Shown: positions 53,022 through 62,797 of the stretch, in pieces
Layout of the letters: each line of letters starts with the position of its first letter
How positions within the stretch are numbered: the stretch's first letter is position 1
Assembly: GCF_025917685.1 (NCBI RefSeq)
Contig: NZ_CP089518.1
Location: 3,659,001 to 3,723,000, forward strand
Length of the DNA: 64,000 bases
Direction: 5' to 3'
From: Bacillus cereus
GTDB lineage: Bacteria; Bacillota; Bacilli; Bacillales; Bacillaceae_G
Made by a program: the position numbers and the translations under genes
Notes under the pieces: generated by a model
What the model was told of the DNA's origin: nothing
The model's database searches: none
What the model saw: the letters and a program-made list of their open reading frames with translations, nothing else

Positions 53022-53061
53022 GTAAAAAAATAACAACCTACTTGTAAATAGGTTGTTACCG
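53022..53061 (-). terminator. Terminator downstream of rpoZ
   Basis: A perfect 10-bp stem TAACAACCTA (53031-53040) / TAGGTTGTTA (53049-53058) with an 8-base loop; the minus strand continues with TTTTTTTACG. Confidence 0.88.
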
Positions 53062-53111
53062 TTACATAGAAAATTATAAAGTCTATGTTTTAATTTGTCG
53101 AAAAGAATGTC

Positions 53112-53324
53112 TTAATCGATGATTTTGTCTTCACTTGGTACATATTTTAATACTTCTGCATCGATTTCTTCTAATGATTTACCTACACATTTATGAGAAA
53201 CAGGTTGCTCAATAACACAATTGTTCGCAAGTTGCATTTCACGCGCACGCTTCGCAGCTACTGTTACAAGCGTATATTTAGAATCGATTTTTGTTAATAA
53301 TGAATCAATTGATGGATTTAACAT
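53112..53324 (-). CDS. rpoZ: RNA polymerase omega subunit
   Basis: Small subunit that helps beta-prime assemble. The 70 residues begin [20 protein letters not shown] and show [16 protein letters not shown], the omega signature. It follows gmk by two bases and ends in a strong terminator. The order yicC-remA-gmk-rpoZ-coaBC is conserved in Bacillus. Confidence 0.96.
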   Translation of the reverse strand: MLNPSIDSLLTKIDSKYTLVTVAAKRAREMQLANNCVIEQPVSHKCVGKSLEEIDAEVLKYVPSEDKIID

Positions 53325-53326
53325 AA

Positions 53327-54221
<895 letters not shown>

Positions 54222-54288
54222 AGTTTGCGCCTCCTAGTAAGTCTATCCGATTTCTCCACCACGTATAACTTTATATATTTTTTGAAAG

Positions 54289-55164
54289 CTACTCAATATT
54301 TTGTACTTGTTCACGAATTTTTTCAAGGTTATTTTTCATTTCTACAACATATTTTGAAATTGTTAAGTCATTTGCCTTAGAACCAATCGTATTAATTTCT
54401 CTATGCAGCTCTTGCACGATGAAGTCCATTTTCCTTCCAACAGGCTCTTCAATCTGCAGTGTTTCACGAAATTGATCTAAATGACTTTGTAAACGAACTA
54501 ACTCCTCGTGAATATCACAACGCTCTGCAAACATTGCGACTTCTGTTAGCAATCTTTGTTCATCTAAATCTTGATTATGTAATTCTTTTAAGCGATTTTC
54601 TAATCGTTCACGATATTTTTGTGTAACAATTGGTGCATGTGGAATAATTGCATTTACACAATTGTGAATCTCTTGCAAACGATACGCTATATCTTTATGT
54701 AATCGTTCTCCTTCGCCATCTCTCATCGTTTTTAACATATGAGCAGCTTGGCGAACAGCCTCATATAAACTGTTTTCAAATTGTTCATTTACATTTTCTA
54801 TTTCTTCAATTGCCGTTACTTCTGGCATTCCCATTAGTTGCCCGATTGTAATAGAATCTTGTAATTGAAATTTCCCTTTTATATCTTCCATAATGGATTG
54901 GTACTGCTTGAGAAGCTCCCAATTCACACTTAATTTTCTTTCAACAAGCCCTTCACCTGTTATACTAATAGACACTTCAATACGTCCACGGCGAACTTGT
55001 TCTGCAATTATTTTACGAATTCTGTCTTCAAACACCATCATTTGCTTCGGAAGTCGAATACTCATTTCTAAAAAGCGATGGTTCACCGACTTCATTTCTA
55101 CTGTTATTTGAAAAGTATCATTTTCTACTTTCGACCTTCCAAATCCTGTCATACTACAAATCAT
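54289..55164 (-). CDS. yicC: YicC/YloC-family endoribonuclease
   Basis: The N-terminal SMTGFGRSKVENDTFQITVEM and VEMKSVNHRFLEMSIRLP, and a C-terminal DUF1732 segment with EEPVGRKMDFIVQELHREINTIGSKANDLTIS, mark the family, now described as endoribonucleases. The length is 291 aa from the ATG at 55162-55164 after GGATG; a start five codons earlier or at the internal MTGFGR is possible. It lies upstream of remA. Confidence 0.92.
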   Translation of the reverse strand: MICSMTGFGRSKVENDTFQITVEMKSVNHRFLEMSIRLPKQMMVFEDRIRKIIAEQVRRGRIEVSISITGEGLVERKLSVNWELLKQYQSIMEDIKGKFQLQDSITIGQLMGMPEVTAIEEIENVNEQFENSLYEAVRQAAHMLKTMRDGEGERLHKDIAYRLQEIHNCVNAIIPHAPIVTQKYRERLENRLKELHNQDLDEQRLLTEVAMFAERCDIHEELVRLQSHLDQFRETLQIEEPVGRKMDFIVQELHREINTIGSKANDLTISKYVVEMKNNLEKIREQVQNIE

Positions 55165-55195
55165 CTTTATCACATCCAAGCCATGAAATAACTCA

Positions 55196-55236
55196 ATGAA
55201 AAAGGTAATAGAGACAAGGCTCTACTACCTTCTGTA
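55196..55236 (-). terminator. Terminator between the P-type ATPase gene and yicC
   Basis: AAGGTA-TAGAG (55202-55213) pairs with CTCTA-TACCTT (55220-55231) with one mismatch; TTTTTTCATTG follows on the minus strand. Confidence 0.78.
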
Positions 55237-55263
55237 AATTATATCATATTTTCATATCATTGA

Positions 55264-57987
55264 CTATTTCAAGTTTAGTCCCTTCTTATATAACAGTGGC
55301 TTTTTCTTTTTATCCTTCGTTCTTGTTAATAAAGATCCTACTAATAAGAAAGTCGGAATAGATGATAATCCTCCAATTAACAACCAATCTCGTGCTTGTA
55401 TCGGCATTGTGCTAAAAATCGGCTGTAATGGTGGATAATATATAACTACAAGCATTAACAGTAAAGAAATAATAACCGCCCCTACTAAATATATATTTCC
55501 AAACGGGTTACGATGAAATATAGAATGTTCACTACGACAATCAAATACATGAATAAGCTGAGCAAGTACTAATGTTGCAAAAGCTACCGTTTGTGCATAC
55601 TTTAATTCATTTGGATGCTGGTTAAATGCAATAATAAACGCTACTAACGTCACTGCTCCGATTAGAAAACCACGACTTATAATTTTCCACGCAAGCCCTC
55701 TAGCGAACACCCCTTCTTTCGGATGGCGTGGTGTTCTCTTCATGACATCTCCTTCAGGCTTATCCAAACCTAATGCCATCGCTGGTAAACCGTCAGTAAC
55801 TAAGTTCACCCATAAAATTTGAATTGGAACCATCGGCAATGGCAGTGCAAGTAACATCGCAAATAACATAACTAAAATTTCACCAACGTTAGATGCTAGC
55901 AAATATCGAATAAACTTCCGAATATTTTCATATATGTTTCTACCTTCTTTAATCGCCGATTTAATCGTAGCGAAGTTATCATCTAACAAAACAAGTGAAG
56001 AAGCTTCTTTTGCAACATCTGTCCCTGTAATTCCCATCGCAATCCCTATATCAGCTGTTTTAATAGCTGGAGCATCGTTCACTCCATCACCTGTCATAGC
56101 TACTATATGCCCCTTATTTTGCAGCGCCTTAACGATTTTCAATTTATGCTCAGGAGACACTCGAGCGAATACATACGTATCTTCTACAATATCTTCTAAT
56201 GCCTCTACATCCATATTCGCAAGTTCTACACCTTCAACAACGCGTCCACCAGCTGGTAAAACCCCTAACTGTTCCGCAATTGCCATTGCTGTCACTTTAT
56301 GATCTCCCGTAATCATTACCGTTCTAATACCAGCTTCCTTACACTCCTTCACCGCTTGCGCCACTTCTGGTCTTGGCGGATCTATCATTCCTTGTATTCC
56401 AACAAGCATAAAATCCTGCTCTACTTCTCTTTCATGCTCAATTGAATCTGTAGCTTTTAACGGTTTAAATGCCACCGCAATCGTTCGTAAAGCTTGACTT
56501 CCTAGACTATGAATCGCTGCCTGCACTTCTTTTCGATACATTTCACTTAAAGGCTGCTGTTTATTCCCCCATAAAATCGTTTGGCTCATTTGCAATAGAA
56601 CATCTGGTGCTCCTTTTGTAATAACAAATTTTTTCCCTTCACGATCACGAACGATAACGCTCATCATTTTTCTAGTTGAATCAAAAGGAAATTCACGAAT
56701 GACTTCAAATTTCCCTTTAAGAGCTTCACGTGATATTCCCGCCTTCATTGCAGCAGCTACGAGAGCTCCCTCTGTTGGATCTCCATCTAACACATACGTC
56801 TTTTTCTTTTGAATAACATTCGCATTATTACATAAACAGCCAAATGTGAGTAGTTGATACAGTGATTTCGTCTTAGAAGGGTCAATTACTTCTTCACCTT
56901 TCATAAACGAACCCGTTGGCTCATAGCCTTGACCTGTTACTTTCCACAATTCTCCGCCTGACCACATATGTGTTACCATCATTTTGTTTTGTGTCATTGT
57001 TCCTGTTTTATCTGAGCAAATAACAGAAGCACACCCTAACGTTTCTACAGCTGGCAACTTTCGCACAATTGCTCTCTTTTTAATCATGCGCTGTACACCA
57101 AGTGATAGCGCAACTGTAACGATAGCTGGTAATCCTTCCGGAATAGCCGCAACTGCGAGCGAAACCCCAGCCAAAAACATGTGATACACTTCATTCCCCT
57201 GATATACACCAGCTAATACTACAAGAGCTGTCAAAATAAGAGCGACAATAATTAAAATTTTCCCTAGCTGTTCTAACCTTCTTTGTAATGGTGTTTCCAT
57301 TTGCTCAGCATTTTGCAACATATTTGCAATTTGGCCCATAGCTGTATTCATTCCAGTCGCTATGACTACCCCTGTTCCAGCACCTCTCGTTATCATCGTC
57401 CCCATAAATGCCATGTTTTTTTGATCACCAATTGAAACATCTTGGCCTTGTAATGCTTCTACCTTCTTTTGTACCGGTACTGACTCCCCTGTAAGAGCAG
57501 ACTCTTCGATATATAAACTTGAAGATTCCACAAGACGAACATCCGCGCCAATACGATCACCACTAGAAAACTTAATAATATCACCTAATACAAGCGCTTT
57601 AGACGGCGCTTTTACCCACTTCCCATTTCTTAGCACCGTAACTTGAGGAGCTGCCAACTCTTTTAAAGCTTCCAACGATTTTTCAGCTTTCCTTTCTTGG
57701 AAGAAACCAAGGATACCATTGATAATAACGATTGCAACAATTGCAATTGAATCGATATATTCTCCTAAAAAAGCTGAAATAATTGTTGCACCAAATAAAA
57801 CAAGTACCATAAAATCTTTAAATTGCGCTAAAAACACCATAAGTGCAGAAGGCCGCTTTGCTTCTTGCAATTCATTTGTACCAAATTTCCTTAATCGCCC
57901 CTCTGCTTCTTGCTCTGTAAGACCTACCTCCACATTCGTATTCGTTCTTTCCTCCACTTCATGTGCTCGCATTTCATACCAATTCAT
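55264..57987 (-). CDS. P-type cation-transporting ATPase, probable Ca2+ pump (YloB-like)
   Basis: Type II P-type ATPase of 907 aa. N-terminal actuator with SSSLYIEESALTGESVPVQK (TGES), the phosphorylation motif VICSDKTGTMTQNKMMV (Asp), the ATP-binding KGAPDVLLQ segment and the hinge VAMTGDGVNDAPAIKTADIGIAMG. Membrane motifs: VAAIPEGLPAIVTVAL (PEGL, Ca2+-type) and ILWVNLVTDGLPAMALGLD. Closest to B. subtilis YloB, a Ca2+-ATPase linked to sporulation. It diverges from rqcH; no co-transcription with yicC is expected because of the terminator. Confidence 0.9.
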   Translation of the reverse strand: MNWYEMRAHEVEERTNTNVEVGLTEQEAEGRLRKFGTNELQEAKRPSALMVFLAQFKDFMVLVLFGATIISAFLGEYIDSIAIVAIVIINGILGFFQERKAEKSLEALKELAAPQVTVLRNGKWVKAPSKALVLGDIIKFSSGDRIGADVRLVESSSLYIEESALTGESVPVQKKVEALQGQDVSIGDQKNMAFMGTMITRGAGTGVVIATGMNTAMGQIANMLQNAEQMETPLQRRLEQLGKILIIVALILTALVVLAGVYQGNEVYHMFLAGVSLAVAAIPEGLPAIVTVALSLGVQRMIKKRAIVRKLPAVETLGCASVICSDKTGTMTQNKMMVTHMWSGGELWKVTGQGYEPTGSFMKGEEVIDPSKTKSLYQLLTFGCLCNNANVIQKKKTYVLDGDPTEGALVAAAMKAGISREALKGKFEVIREFPFDSTRKMMSVIVRDREGKKFVITKGAPDVLLQMSQTILWGNKQQPLSEMYRKEVQAAIHSLGSQALRTIAVAFKPLKATDSIEHEREVEQDFMLVGIQGMIDPPRPEVAQAVKECKEAGIRTVMITGDHKVTAMAIAEQLGVLPAGGRVVEGVELANMDVEALEDIVEDTYVFARVSPEHKLKIVKALQNKGHIVAMTGDGVNDAPAIKTADIGIAMGITGTDVAKEASSLVLLDDNFATIKSAIKEGRNIYENIRKFIRYLLASNVGEILVMLFAMLLALPLPMVPIQILWVNLVTDGLPAMALGLDKPEGDVMKRTPRHPKEGVFARGLAWKIISRGFLIGAVTLVAFIIAFNQHPNELKYAQTVAFATLVLAQLIHVFDCRSEHSIFHRNPFGNIYLVGAVIISLLLMLVVIYYPPLQPIFSTMPIQARDWLLIGGLSSIPTFLLVGSLLTRTKDKKKKPLLYKKGLNLK

Positions 57988-58056
57988 CCTGCCATCGACC
58001 TCCTGATTCCAGACATACTCTAATGAAAGCTTATTCAGCCTCGTCCAAAAAAATGC

Positions 58057-58062
58057 TATAAT
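58057..58062 (+). promoter_or_regulatory. Promoter -10 element of rqcH
   Basis: TATAAT preceded by TGC (extended -10), 31 bases before the rqcH start. The -35 at the right distance is poor (TTCAGC). Confidence 0.55.
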
Positions 58063-58092
58063 TAACTTTTAGTTAGAAAGGAGTGTTCATTT

Positions 58093-59802
58093 ATGGCATT
58101 CGATGGATTATTTACAAGAGCGATTACACATGAAATTGCAAATTCTCTTTACACGGGAAGAATTTCCAAAATATATCAACCTTCAAAATACGAGATTTTA
58201 TTACATATTCGCGCAAACGGAAAGAATCAAAAACTGATTCTCTCCGCTCATCCGACATATGCACGTTTACACTTAACAAACCAAAATTACGATTCACCCG
58301 CACTTCCACCAATGTTTTGTATGCTTCTCCGCAAGCATTTAGAAGGTGGTTTCATTGAAAAGATTGAACAAATTGATTTAGAGCGCATTATTCAAATTAC
58401 AGTTCGCAGCAGAAATGAAATTGGTGATGAATCGCTAAAGACATTAGTAATTGAAATCATGGGACGACATAGTAACATCATTTTAGTAGACACAAAAACA
58501 AACAATATTTTAGATAGCTTAAAACACGTTTCTTTAGCAGTAAACCGACATCGAACCGTATACGCTGGAGCTGAATATATTGCACCACCAGCACAACATA
58601 AAATTAACCCGCTTCAGATTGAAACAGATGATGAATTTATTAGACCGCTAGACTTTCTATCTGGAAACATGGATAAACAGCTTGTCGGCACCTTTACGGG
58701 AATATCACCGTTATTCGCAAAAGAAGTAGTGAAAAAAGCAGGTTTGGTAAATGAAAAAGCATTATCTGAAGCATTTTTCTCCATACAAAAGCCATTACTA
58801 ACTCATACATATTCACCAACAATGAGTACTGCAAACGGGAAAGAATTCTTTTATCTTTTCCCTCTTACGCACTTACAAGGAAAAGAAAAAACATTCTCAT
58901 CAGTAAGCGAATTGTTAGATCGCTTCTTCTTCGGTAAAGCAGAGCGCGATCGTGTAAAACAACAGGCGCATGATTTAGAGCGCTTTATGCAAAACGAAAA
59001 AAATAAAAATGAGAAAAAACTCATTAAACTAGAAAAAACATTACAAGATGCCGGGAAAGCAGATAAATATCAACTTTTTGGAGAGCTACTTACAGCCAAT
59101 ATGTATGCTTTGAAAAAAGGTGACAAAGATATTGAAGTCGTTAACTATTACGACGAAAATGGTGGGACTGTAAAAATCACATTAGATCCTTTAAAAACAC
59201 CATCCGACAATGCACAACGCTATTTCCAAAAATATCAAAAAGCAAAAAATTCAGTTGTTGTTGTAGAAGAACAAATCGAAAAAACAAATGAAGAAATTCT
59301 TTATTTTGATAGCTTACTTCAACAAATGGAAGCTGCTTCTTCAAAAGACATCGAAGAAATTCGCGAGGAATTAGCCGAAGAAGGTTATATGCGCAATCGC
59401 AAAGCAAAAAATGCTAAGAAGAAACCAACTAAACCGGTATTGGACAAATATTTAGCTAGTGATGGAACAGAAATTTTCGTCGGCAAAAACAATAAACAAA
59501 ATGATTATTTAACAACGAAATTTGCCCGTCGTGATGAAATTTGGTTACATACGAAAGACATACCTGGCTCTCATGTTGTCATTCGTTCTTTGGAACCCGC
59601 TGAAGAAACTTTACTAGAGGCTGCAAAAATCGCCGCTTATTACAGTAAAGCAAAAGAGTCTAGCTCTGTACCTGTTGATTTCACGAAAATACGTCATGTG
59701 AAAAAACCGAGTGGTGCAAAACTTGGCTTTGTTACATATGACAATCAGCAAACTGTATATGTAACACCGGATGCTGATACTGTAATGAAATTAAAAGCAT
59801 AA
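58093..59802 (+). CDS. rqcH: Ribosome quality control protein RqcH (NFACT family, YloA/FbpA)
   Basis: Binds obstructed 50S subunits and adds C-terminal alanine tails that mark stalled proteins for degradation. NFACT-N domain at the start ([40 protein letters not shown]), a long coiled coil in the middle (about 290-430), and NFACT-R at the end ([19 protein letters not shown]). Older annotation is fibronectin-binding protein. The length is 569 aa. AAAGGAG lies nine bases before the ATG. It is divergent from the Ca2+ ATPase gene. Confidence 0.95.
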   Translation: MAFDGLFTRAITHEIANSLYTGRISKIYQPSKYEILLHIRANGKNQKLILSAHPTYARLHLTNQNYDSPALPPMFCMLLRKHLEGGFIEKIEQIDLERIIQITVRSRNEIGDESLKTLVIEIMGRHSNIILVDTKTNNILDSLKHVSLAVNRHRTVYAGAEYIAPPAQHKINPLQIETDDEFIRPLDFLSGNMDKQLVGTFTGISPLFAKEVVKKAGLVNEKALSEAFFSIQKPLLTHTYSPTMSTANGKEFFYLFPLTHLQGKEKTFSSVSELLDRFFFGKAERDRVKQQAHDLERFMQNEKNKNEKKLIKLEKTLQDAGKADKYQLFGELLTANMYALKKGDKDIEVVNYYDENGGTVKITLDPLKTPSDNAQRYFQKYQKAKNSVVVVEEQIEKTNEEILYFDSLLQQMEAASSKDIEEIREELAEEGYMRNRKAKNAKKKPTKPVLDKYLASDGTEIFVGKNNKQNDYLTTKFARRDEIWLHTKDIPGSHVVIRSLEPAEETLLEAAKIAAYYSKAKESSSVPVDFTKIRHVKKPSGAKLGFVTYDNQQTVYVTPDADTVMKLKA

Positions 59803-59805
59803 ATA

Positions 59806-59842
59806 TTAAAAAATGCGTTGCTTGCAAGCGACGCATTTTTTA
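59806..59842 (+). terminator. Terminator downstream of rqcH
   Basis: AAAAATGCGT and ACGCATTTTT (59808-59818 with 59831-59840), continued inward by GCTTGCAAGC, form a long stem followed by T-rich sequence. Confidence 0.88.
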
Positions 59843-59906
59843 TATGGTTTCAATTCAGTTCATATATCCATTCACTAATTCATAACATCTTTCTTCCCTT
59901 CAATAT

Positions 59907-59946
59907 TGTCAAAAAAATTGACAGTGTCATTTCACATCTGTATAAA
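59907..59946 (+). promoter_or_regulatory. Sigma-A-type promoter with overlapping palindromes
   Basis: TTGACA (59918-59923), a 17-bp spacer, TATAAA (59941-59946). The -35 is covered by two overlapping dyads: TGTCAA-AAAAA-TTGACA (59907-59923) and TGACAGTGTCA (59919-59929). This looks like a repressor or activator site; it would drive a leader of about 215 bases towards the peptidase gene. Confidence 0.5.
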
Positions 59947-59961
59947 TTTTTTTACAATATG

Positions 59962-60065
59962 TATATAAAGTGCACCTTCAATCAATATCTTTTCATCCCC
60001 CCACTGATTATTGAAGTAATCTTGACTTTATGAACAAACCGCCTCCCACAAATAGCGGGCTAATT
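59962..60065 (+). repeat. Degenerate bcr-like repeat, copy C
   Basis: TATAAAGTG at the start, then CATCCCCCCACTGATTAT and CCCACAAATAG further on, match parts of copy A. The central block with TTTTACGGGCAG is missing, so it is a deleted or different subtype. Confidence 0.5.
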
Positions 60066-60122
60066 TTTTATCTCCCCTAAAACACATGTAGTTCCTACTA
60101 TCTTTTCTTCAAATATACATTT

Positions 60123-60138
60123 TGGCACGCTATTTGCT
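60123..60138 (+). promoter_or_regulatory. Sigma-54 (SigL) -24/-12 promoter
   Basis: TGGCACG, four bases, TTGCT: matches the consensus TGGCACGNNNNTTGCW at every defined position. Transcription would start near 60149, 22 bases before the peptidase ATG. Sigma-54 promoters need an enhancer-binding activator; palindromes at 59907-59929, about 230 bases upstream, are a possible binding site. Confidence 0.75.
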
Positions 60139-60170
60139 TTATTCAATACTGTGAAAAGGGGGAAATTAAC

Positions 60171-61241
60171 ATGACTTTAAGAATTAATAAAATCCAAAAT
60201 CAACTACAAAAATATGAAATTGACGGATTACTTATTACAAAAAAAGAAAATCGTCAATATGCAACAGGCTTTACAGGCAGCGCTGGCGTCGTCTTAATCT
60301 CTGCGGATAAAGCGGTTTTTATAACTGATTTTCGCTACGTAGATCAAGCGAAATCACAAATAAAAGACGCTGAAATTGTTATGCATAAAGGAAATTTAGA
60401 GAAAGAAGTTGCAAATCAAGTATCGAAATTAAACATTCAAAAACTTGGAATTGAAGAAAATAACATGACATTACAACAATATAAAAACTTACAAAAATAC
60501 ATACATGCGGAAATGGTGCAAGTGTGTGAAATTATCGAAGATATTCGTATTATTAAAGACACACCTGAAATAGAAACAATGAAAATTGCGGCTAATATTG
60601 CTGACGACGCATTTCACCACATCCTTAAGTTTCTAAAACCGGGAATAAGTGAACATGATGTACGAGATGAGTTAGAATTTTTCATGCGAAAAAAAGGTGC
60701 TACATCCTCATCATTTCAAATTATTGTAGCTTCTGGCGTTCGTTCTTCACTTCCTCATGGAGTTGCATCAAATAAAATAATCGAACGAGGCGACATCGTT
60801 ACATTAGATTTCGGTGCACTTTACGACGGATATTGTTCCGATATTACACGTACTGTAGCAATAGGGGAACCATCAGAAGAATTCAAAAAGATATACAATG
60901 TTGTACGAGAAGCGTTAAAACGTGGGACTGAAGCGATTAAGCCTGGAGAAACTGCGAAAAGTATCGATGATATAACGAGAGATTACATTACAGAACATGG
61001 ATACGGTCAATATTTCGGTCACTCTACTGGTCATGGTCTTGGGTTAGAAATACATGAACCGCTTCGCCTATCCCAAGAAAGTAAGGCTACTTTAGAAGAA
61101 GGTATGGTTGTTACAGTTGAACCAGGTATTTATATACCAAACTGGGGCGGTTGTAGAATTGAAGATGATATCGTCATTACAAAAGACGGATATGAAGTTA
61201 TTACAAAATCAAATAAAGAGCTAATTGTTATTCCTTGTTAA
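60171..61241 (+). CDS. M24B-family metallopeptidase (Xaa-Pro dipeptidase/aminopeptidase type)
   Basis: Cleaves peptides next to proline. The creatinase-like N-terminal domain (1-125) precedes the pita-bread catalytic domain. Metal ligands are visible: TLDFGALYDGYCSDITRT (two Asp), GHSTGHGLGLEIHE (His), VVTVEPGIYIPNWGGCRIEDDI (two Glu). The length is 356 aa, similar to Bacillus YqhT/PapA-type enzymes. AAGGGGG lies nine bases before the ATG. A perfect sigma-54 promoter precedes it, suggesting induction by peptide or amino-acid nitrogen. Which substrate it prefers cannot be told. Confidence 0.92.
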   Translation: MTLRINKIQNQLQKYEIDGLLITKKENRQYATGFTGSAGVVLISADKAVFITDFRYVDQAKSQIKDAEIVMHKGNLEKEVANQVSKLNIQKLGIEENNMTLQQYKNLQKYIHAEMVQVCEIIEDIRIIKDTPEIETMKIAANIADDAFHHILKFLKPGISEHDVRDELEFFMRKKGATSSSFQIIVASGVRSSLPHGVASNKIIERGDIVTLDFGALYDGYCSDITRTVAIGEPSEEFKKIYNVVREALKRGTEAIKPGETAKSIDDITRDYITEHGYGQYFGHSTGHGLGLEIHEPLRLSQESKATLEEGMVVTVEPGIYIPNWGGCRIEDDIVITKDGYEVITKSNKELIVIPC

Positions 61242-61324
61242 TAGTTTAAAGTTTTTAACAGGATTTTTTCATTGCACATAAAATTCCTTCTCTGGGGTAT
61301 TCATTTAAAGAGGGGGCATTTAAA

Positions 61325-61849
61325 TTGAATTTTGTAATTGATAAAATAGATGGTTTACAAGTTGAATTTTCAAAACTTGTTTCCATGATGAATTACGCTC
61401 GCTATACAACAATGCAGGCTGTCGAAGGCTTAACAATTGAAGAACTTGATTATTTATATGATGATGAAGCAAATTCAATTGGTATGTTATTGTACCCTAT
61501 GGCCGCTGTTGAATTTTACTACCAGATTCATACTTTTGAAGACCGTGAACCAACGGAAGCTGAATTAGAACGTTGGTTACCTGGTATTGAGTTAGGTGAT
61601 CTTGGACGTGAGAAAATAAAAGGAAACGCTATAGAATTTTACATGCATACATTACAAGAAGTACGTTCCAAAACAATCGAAACTTTTCAAACGTTACCTG
61701 ATGAATGGTTATTTAAAACGACAGAATTTTGGTATGACAAACCAGCAAATAACTACTTTAAATGGTTTCACGTATTTGAAGATGAAATCAATCATCGTGG
61801 ACAAATTCGTTTAATTAAAAAGATGCAAAAAGCTCATGCAGTAAAATGA
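61325..61849 (+). CDS. DinB-superfamily protein of unknown function
   Basis: A predicted four-helix protein of 174 aa of the DinB/YfiT type; the C-terminal NHRGQIRLIKKM is the family's metal-site helix. The helix that usually carries the first metal histidine reads SIGMLLYPMAAVEF, with Tyr-Pro where a histidine is expected, so metal binding may be altered. Start is the TTG at 61325, eight bases after GAGGGGG. Separate from its upstream neighbour by 83 bases; a bidirectional terminator follows. Confidence 0.75.
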   Translation: MNFVIDKIDGLQVEFSKLVSMMNYARYTTMQAVEGLTIEELDYLYDDEANSIGMLLYPMAAVEFYYQIHTFEDREPTEAELERWLPGIELGDLGREKIKGNAIEFYMHTLQEVRSKTIETFQTLPDEWLFKTTEFWYDKPANNYFKWFHVFEDEINHRGQIRLIKKMQKAHAVK

Positions 61850-61884
61850 GAAAATGCCACCGAATAAGGTGGCATTTTCTTTTA
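61850..61884 (+). terminator. Bidirectional terminator between the DinB-type gene and the membrane-protein pair
   Basis: GAAAATGCCACC and GGTGGCATTTTC (61850-61861 with 61868-61879) form a perfect 12-bp stem with a 6-base loop; TTTT on the plus and CATTTTC on the minus side. Confidence 0.85.
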
Positions 61885-62250
61885 TTCATTAACGAATAGC
61901 TTTTCGTTTACTGTTTTAGTGACTACCGCTACCAACATTAAAATGCATATTAAATATAGCAATTTTGCAATAAATAACCACCCTTGAAACATTACAATTC
62001 CATCTATTATCTCATTTCCTTTCAATAACAAAAATGGAATCGTACCAATTATAATGACAAACTCGATACTGAAAACAATTTTCTTTTTTCGACTATATGC
62101 TTTCCATTCATCCCAGCGATACATGGGAGCAAAAATCAATACTCCTATACATAATATAACGCCTATCCATTCACTTTTAAGAAATTGTCCTGAAATGACT
62201 GATAATATTAAACAACCGAGCACACCATAATACCCTATTTTTTCTCTCAT
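61882..62250 (-). CDS. Small membrane protein, unknown function (paralogue of its neighbour)
   Basis: I do not recognise a named family. The 122 residues hold four hydrophobic segments: near 8-25, 30-45, 62-80 and 90-115. The central YRWDEWKAYSRKKK loop is shared with the upstream gene's YRWDDMKQYSKKS, and the N-terminal KIGYYG/KIGFWG agrees too. Start is the ATG at 62248-62250, after GGGGGGAG; a GTG two codons earlier is possible. It lies 16 bases after the paralogue, so they form an operon. Confidence 0.7.
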   Translation of the reverse strand: MREKIGYYGVLGCLILSVISGQFLKSEWIGVILCIGVLIFAPMYRWDEWKAYSRKKKIVFSIEFVIIIGTIPFLLLKGNEIIDGIVMFQGWLFIAKLLYLICILMLVAVVTKTVNEKLFVNE

Positions 62251-62266
62251 TCGCACTCCCCCCGTT

Positions 62267-62632
62267 CTATTCGCTCTTTAATATGTAACTCCCTATTCTT
62301 ATCATGACTCCTAGAAAAATGACGACTACAATTACAAGATAAAGACCTTTCGCAGACGACATCCATTCTTGAAAAATAGACATTTTCTCCATTTGCCTTT
62401 GCCCCTCTATTAAAATAAACCCTACGACAAATGAACAAACAACAATGATACCTATCATAATTCCAATACTTTTCTTACTATATTGTTTCATGTCATCCCA
62501 ACGATATAACAGTATAAAAACAAACCCGAGAACAGGTATAATACTTATCCATTCATTCTTTGTAAATAGATTTAAAATGATTAATAGACTACAAGATATA
62601 ATAAATCCCCAAAAACCAATTTTTTTGTGCAT
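62267..62632 (-). CDS. Small membrane protein, unknown function (paralogue of its neighbour)
   Basis: The 121 residues start MHKKIGFWGFIISCSLLIIL and hold four hydrophobic segments with the same layout as the downstream gene. The YRWDDMKQYSKKS loop matches. AAAGGAGGGG lies before the ATG at 62630-62632; the frame is open 22 codons further without a start signal. First gene of the pair. No function can be inferred from sequence alone. Confidence 0.7.
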   Translation of the reverse strand: MHKKIGFWGFIISCSLLIILNLFTKNEWISIIPVLGFVFILLYRWDDMKQYSKKSIGIMIGIIVVCSFVVGFILIEGQRQMEKMSIFQEWMSSAKGLYLVIVVVIFLGVMIRIGSYILKSE

Positions 62633-62797
62633 AGCCCCTCCTTTAATTCCATTTTTAGGATTAATTGTATTGTAACATCCATTTTTAAGTCTTACCATTA
62701 CAGTACATGAAATTTTATTTTTTTCTTTTTCCTATACTCACATACTTTCACTGCTTTCATACAATGAACTACACGAACGCCTAAGGATGTGAATGTT

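Larger units (their letters stand above)
59803..60170. other. rqcH-M24 peptidase intergenic stretch
   Basis: No gene. It contains the rqcH terminator, a sigma-A-type promoter with palindromes, a degenerate bcr-like repeat, and a perfect sigma-54 promoter just before the peptidase gene. Confidence 0.75.
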
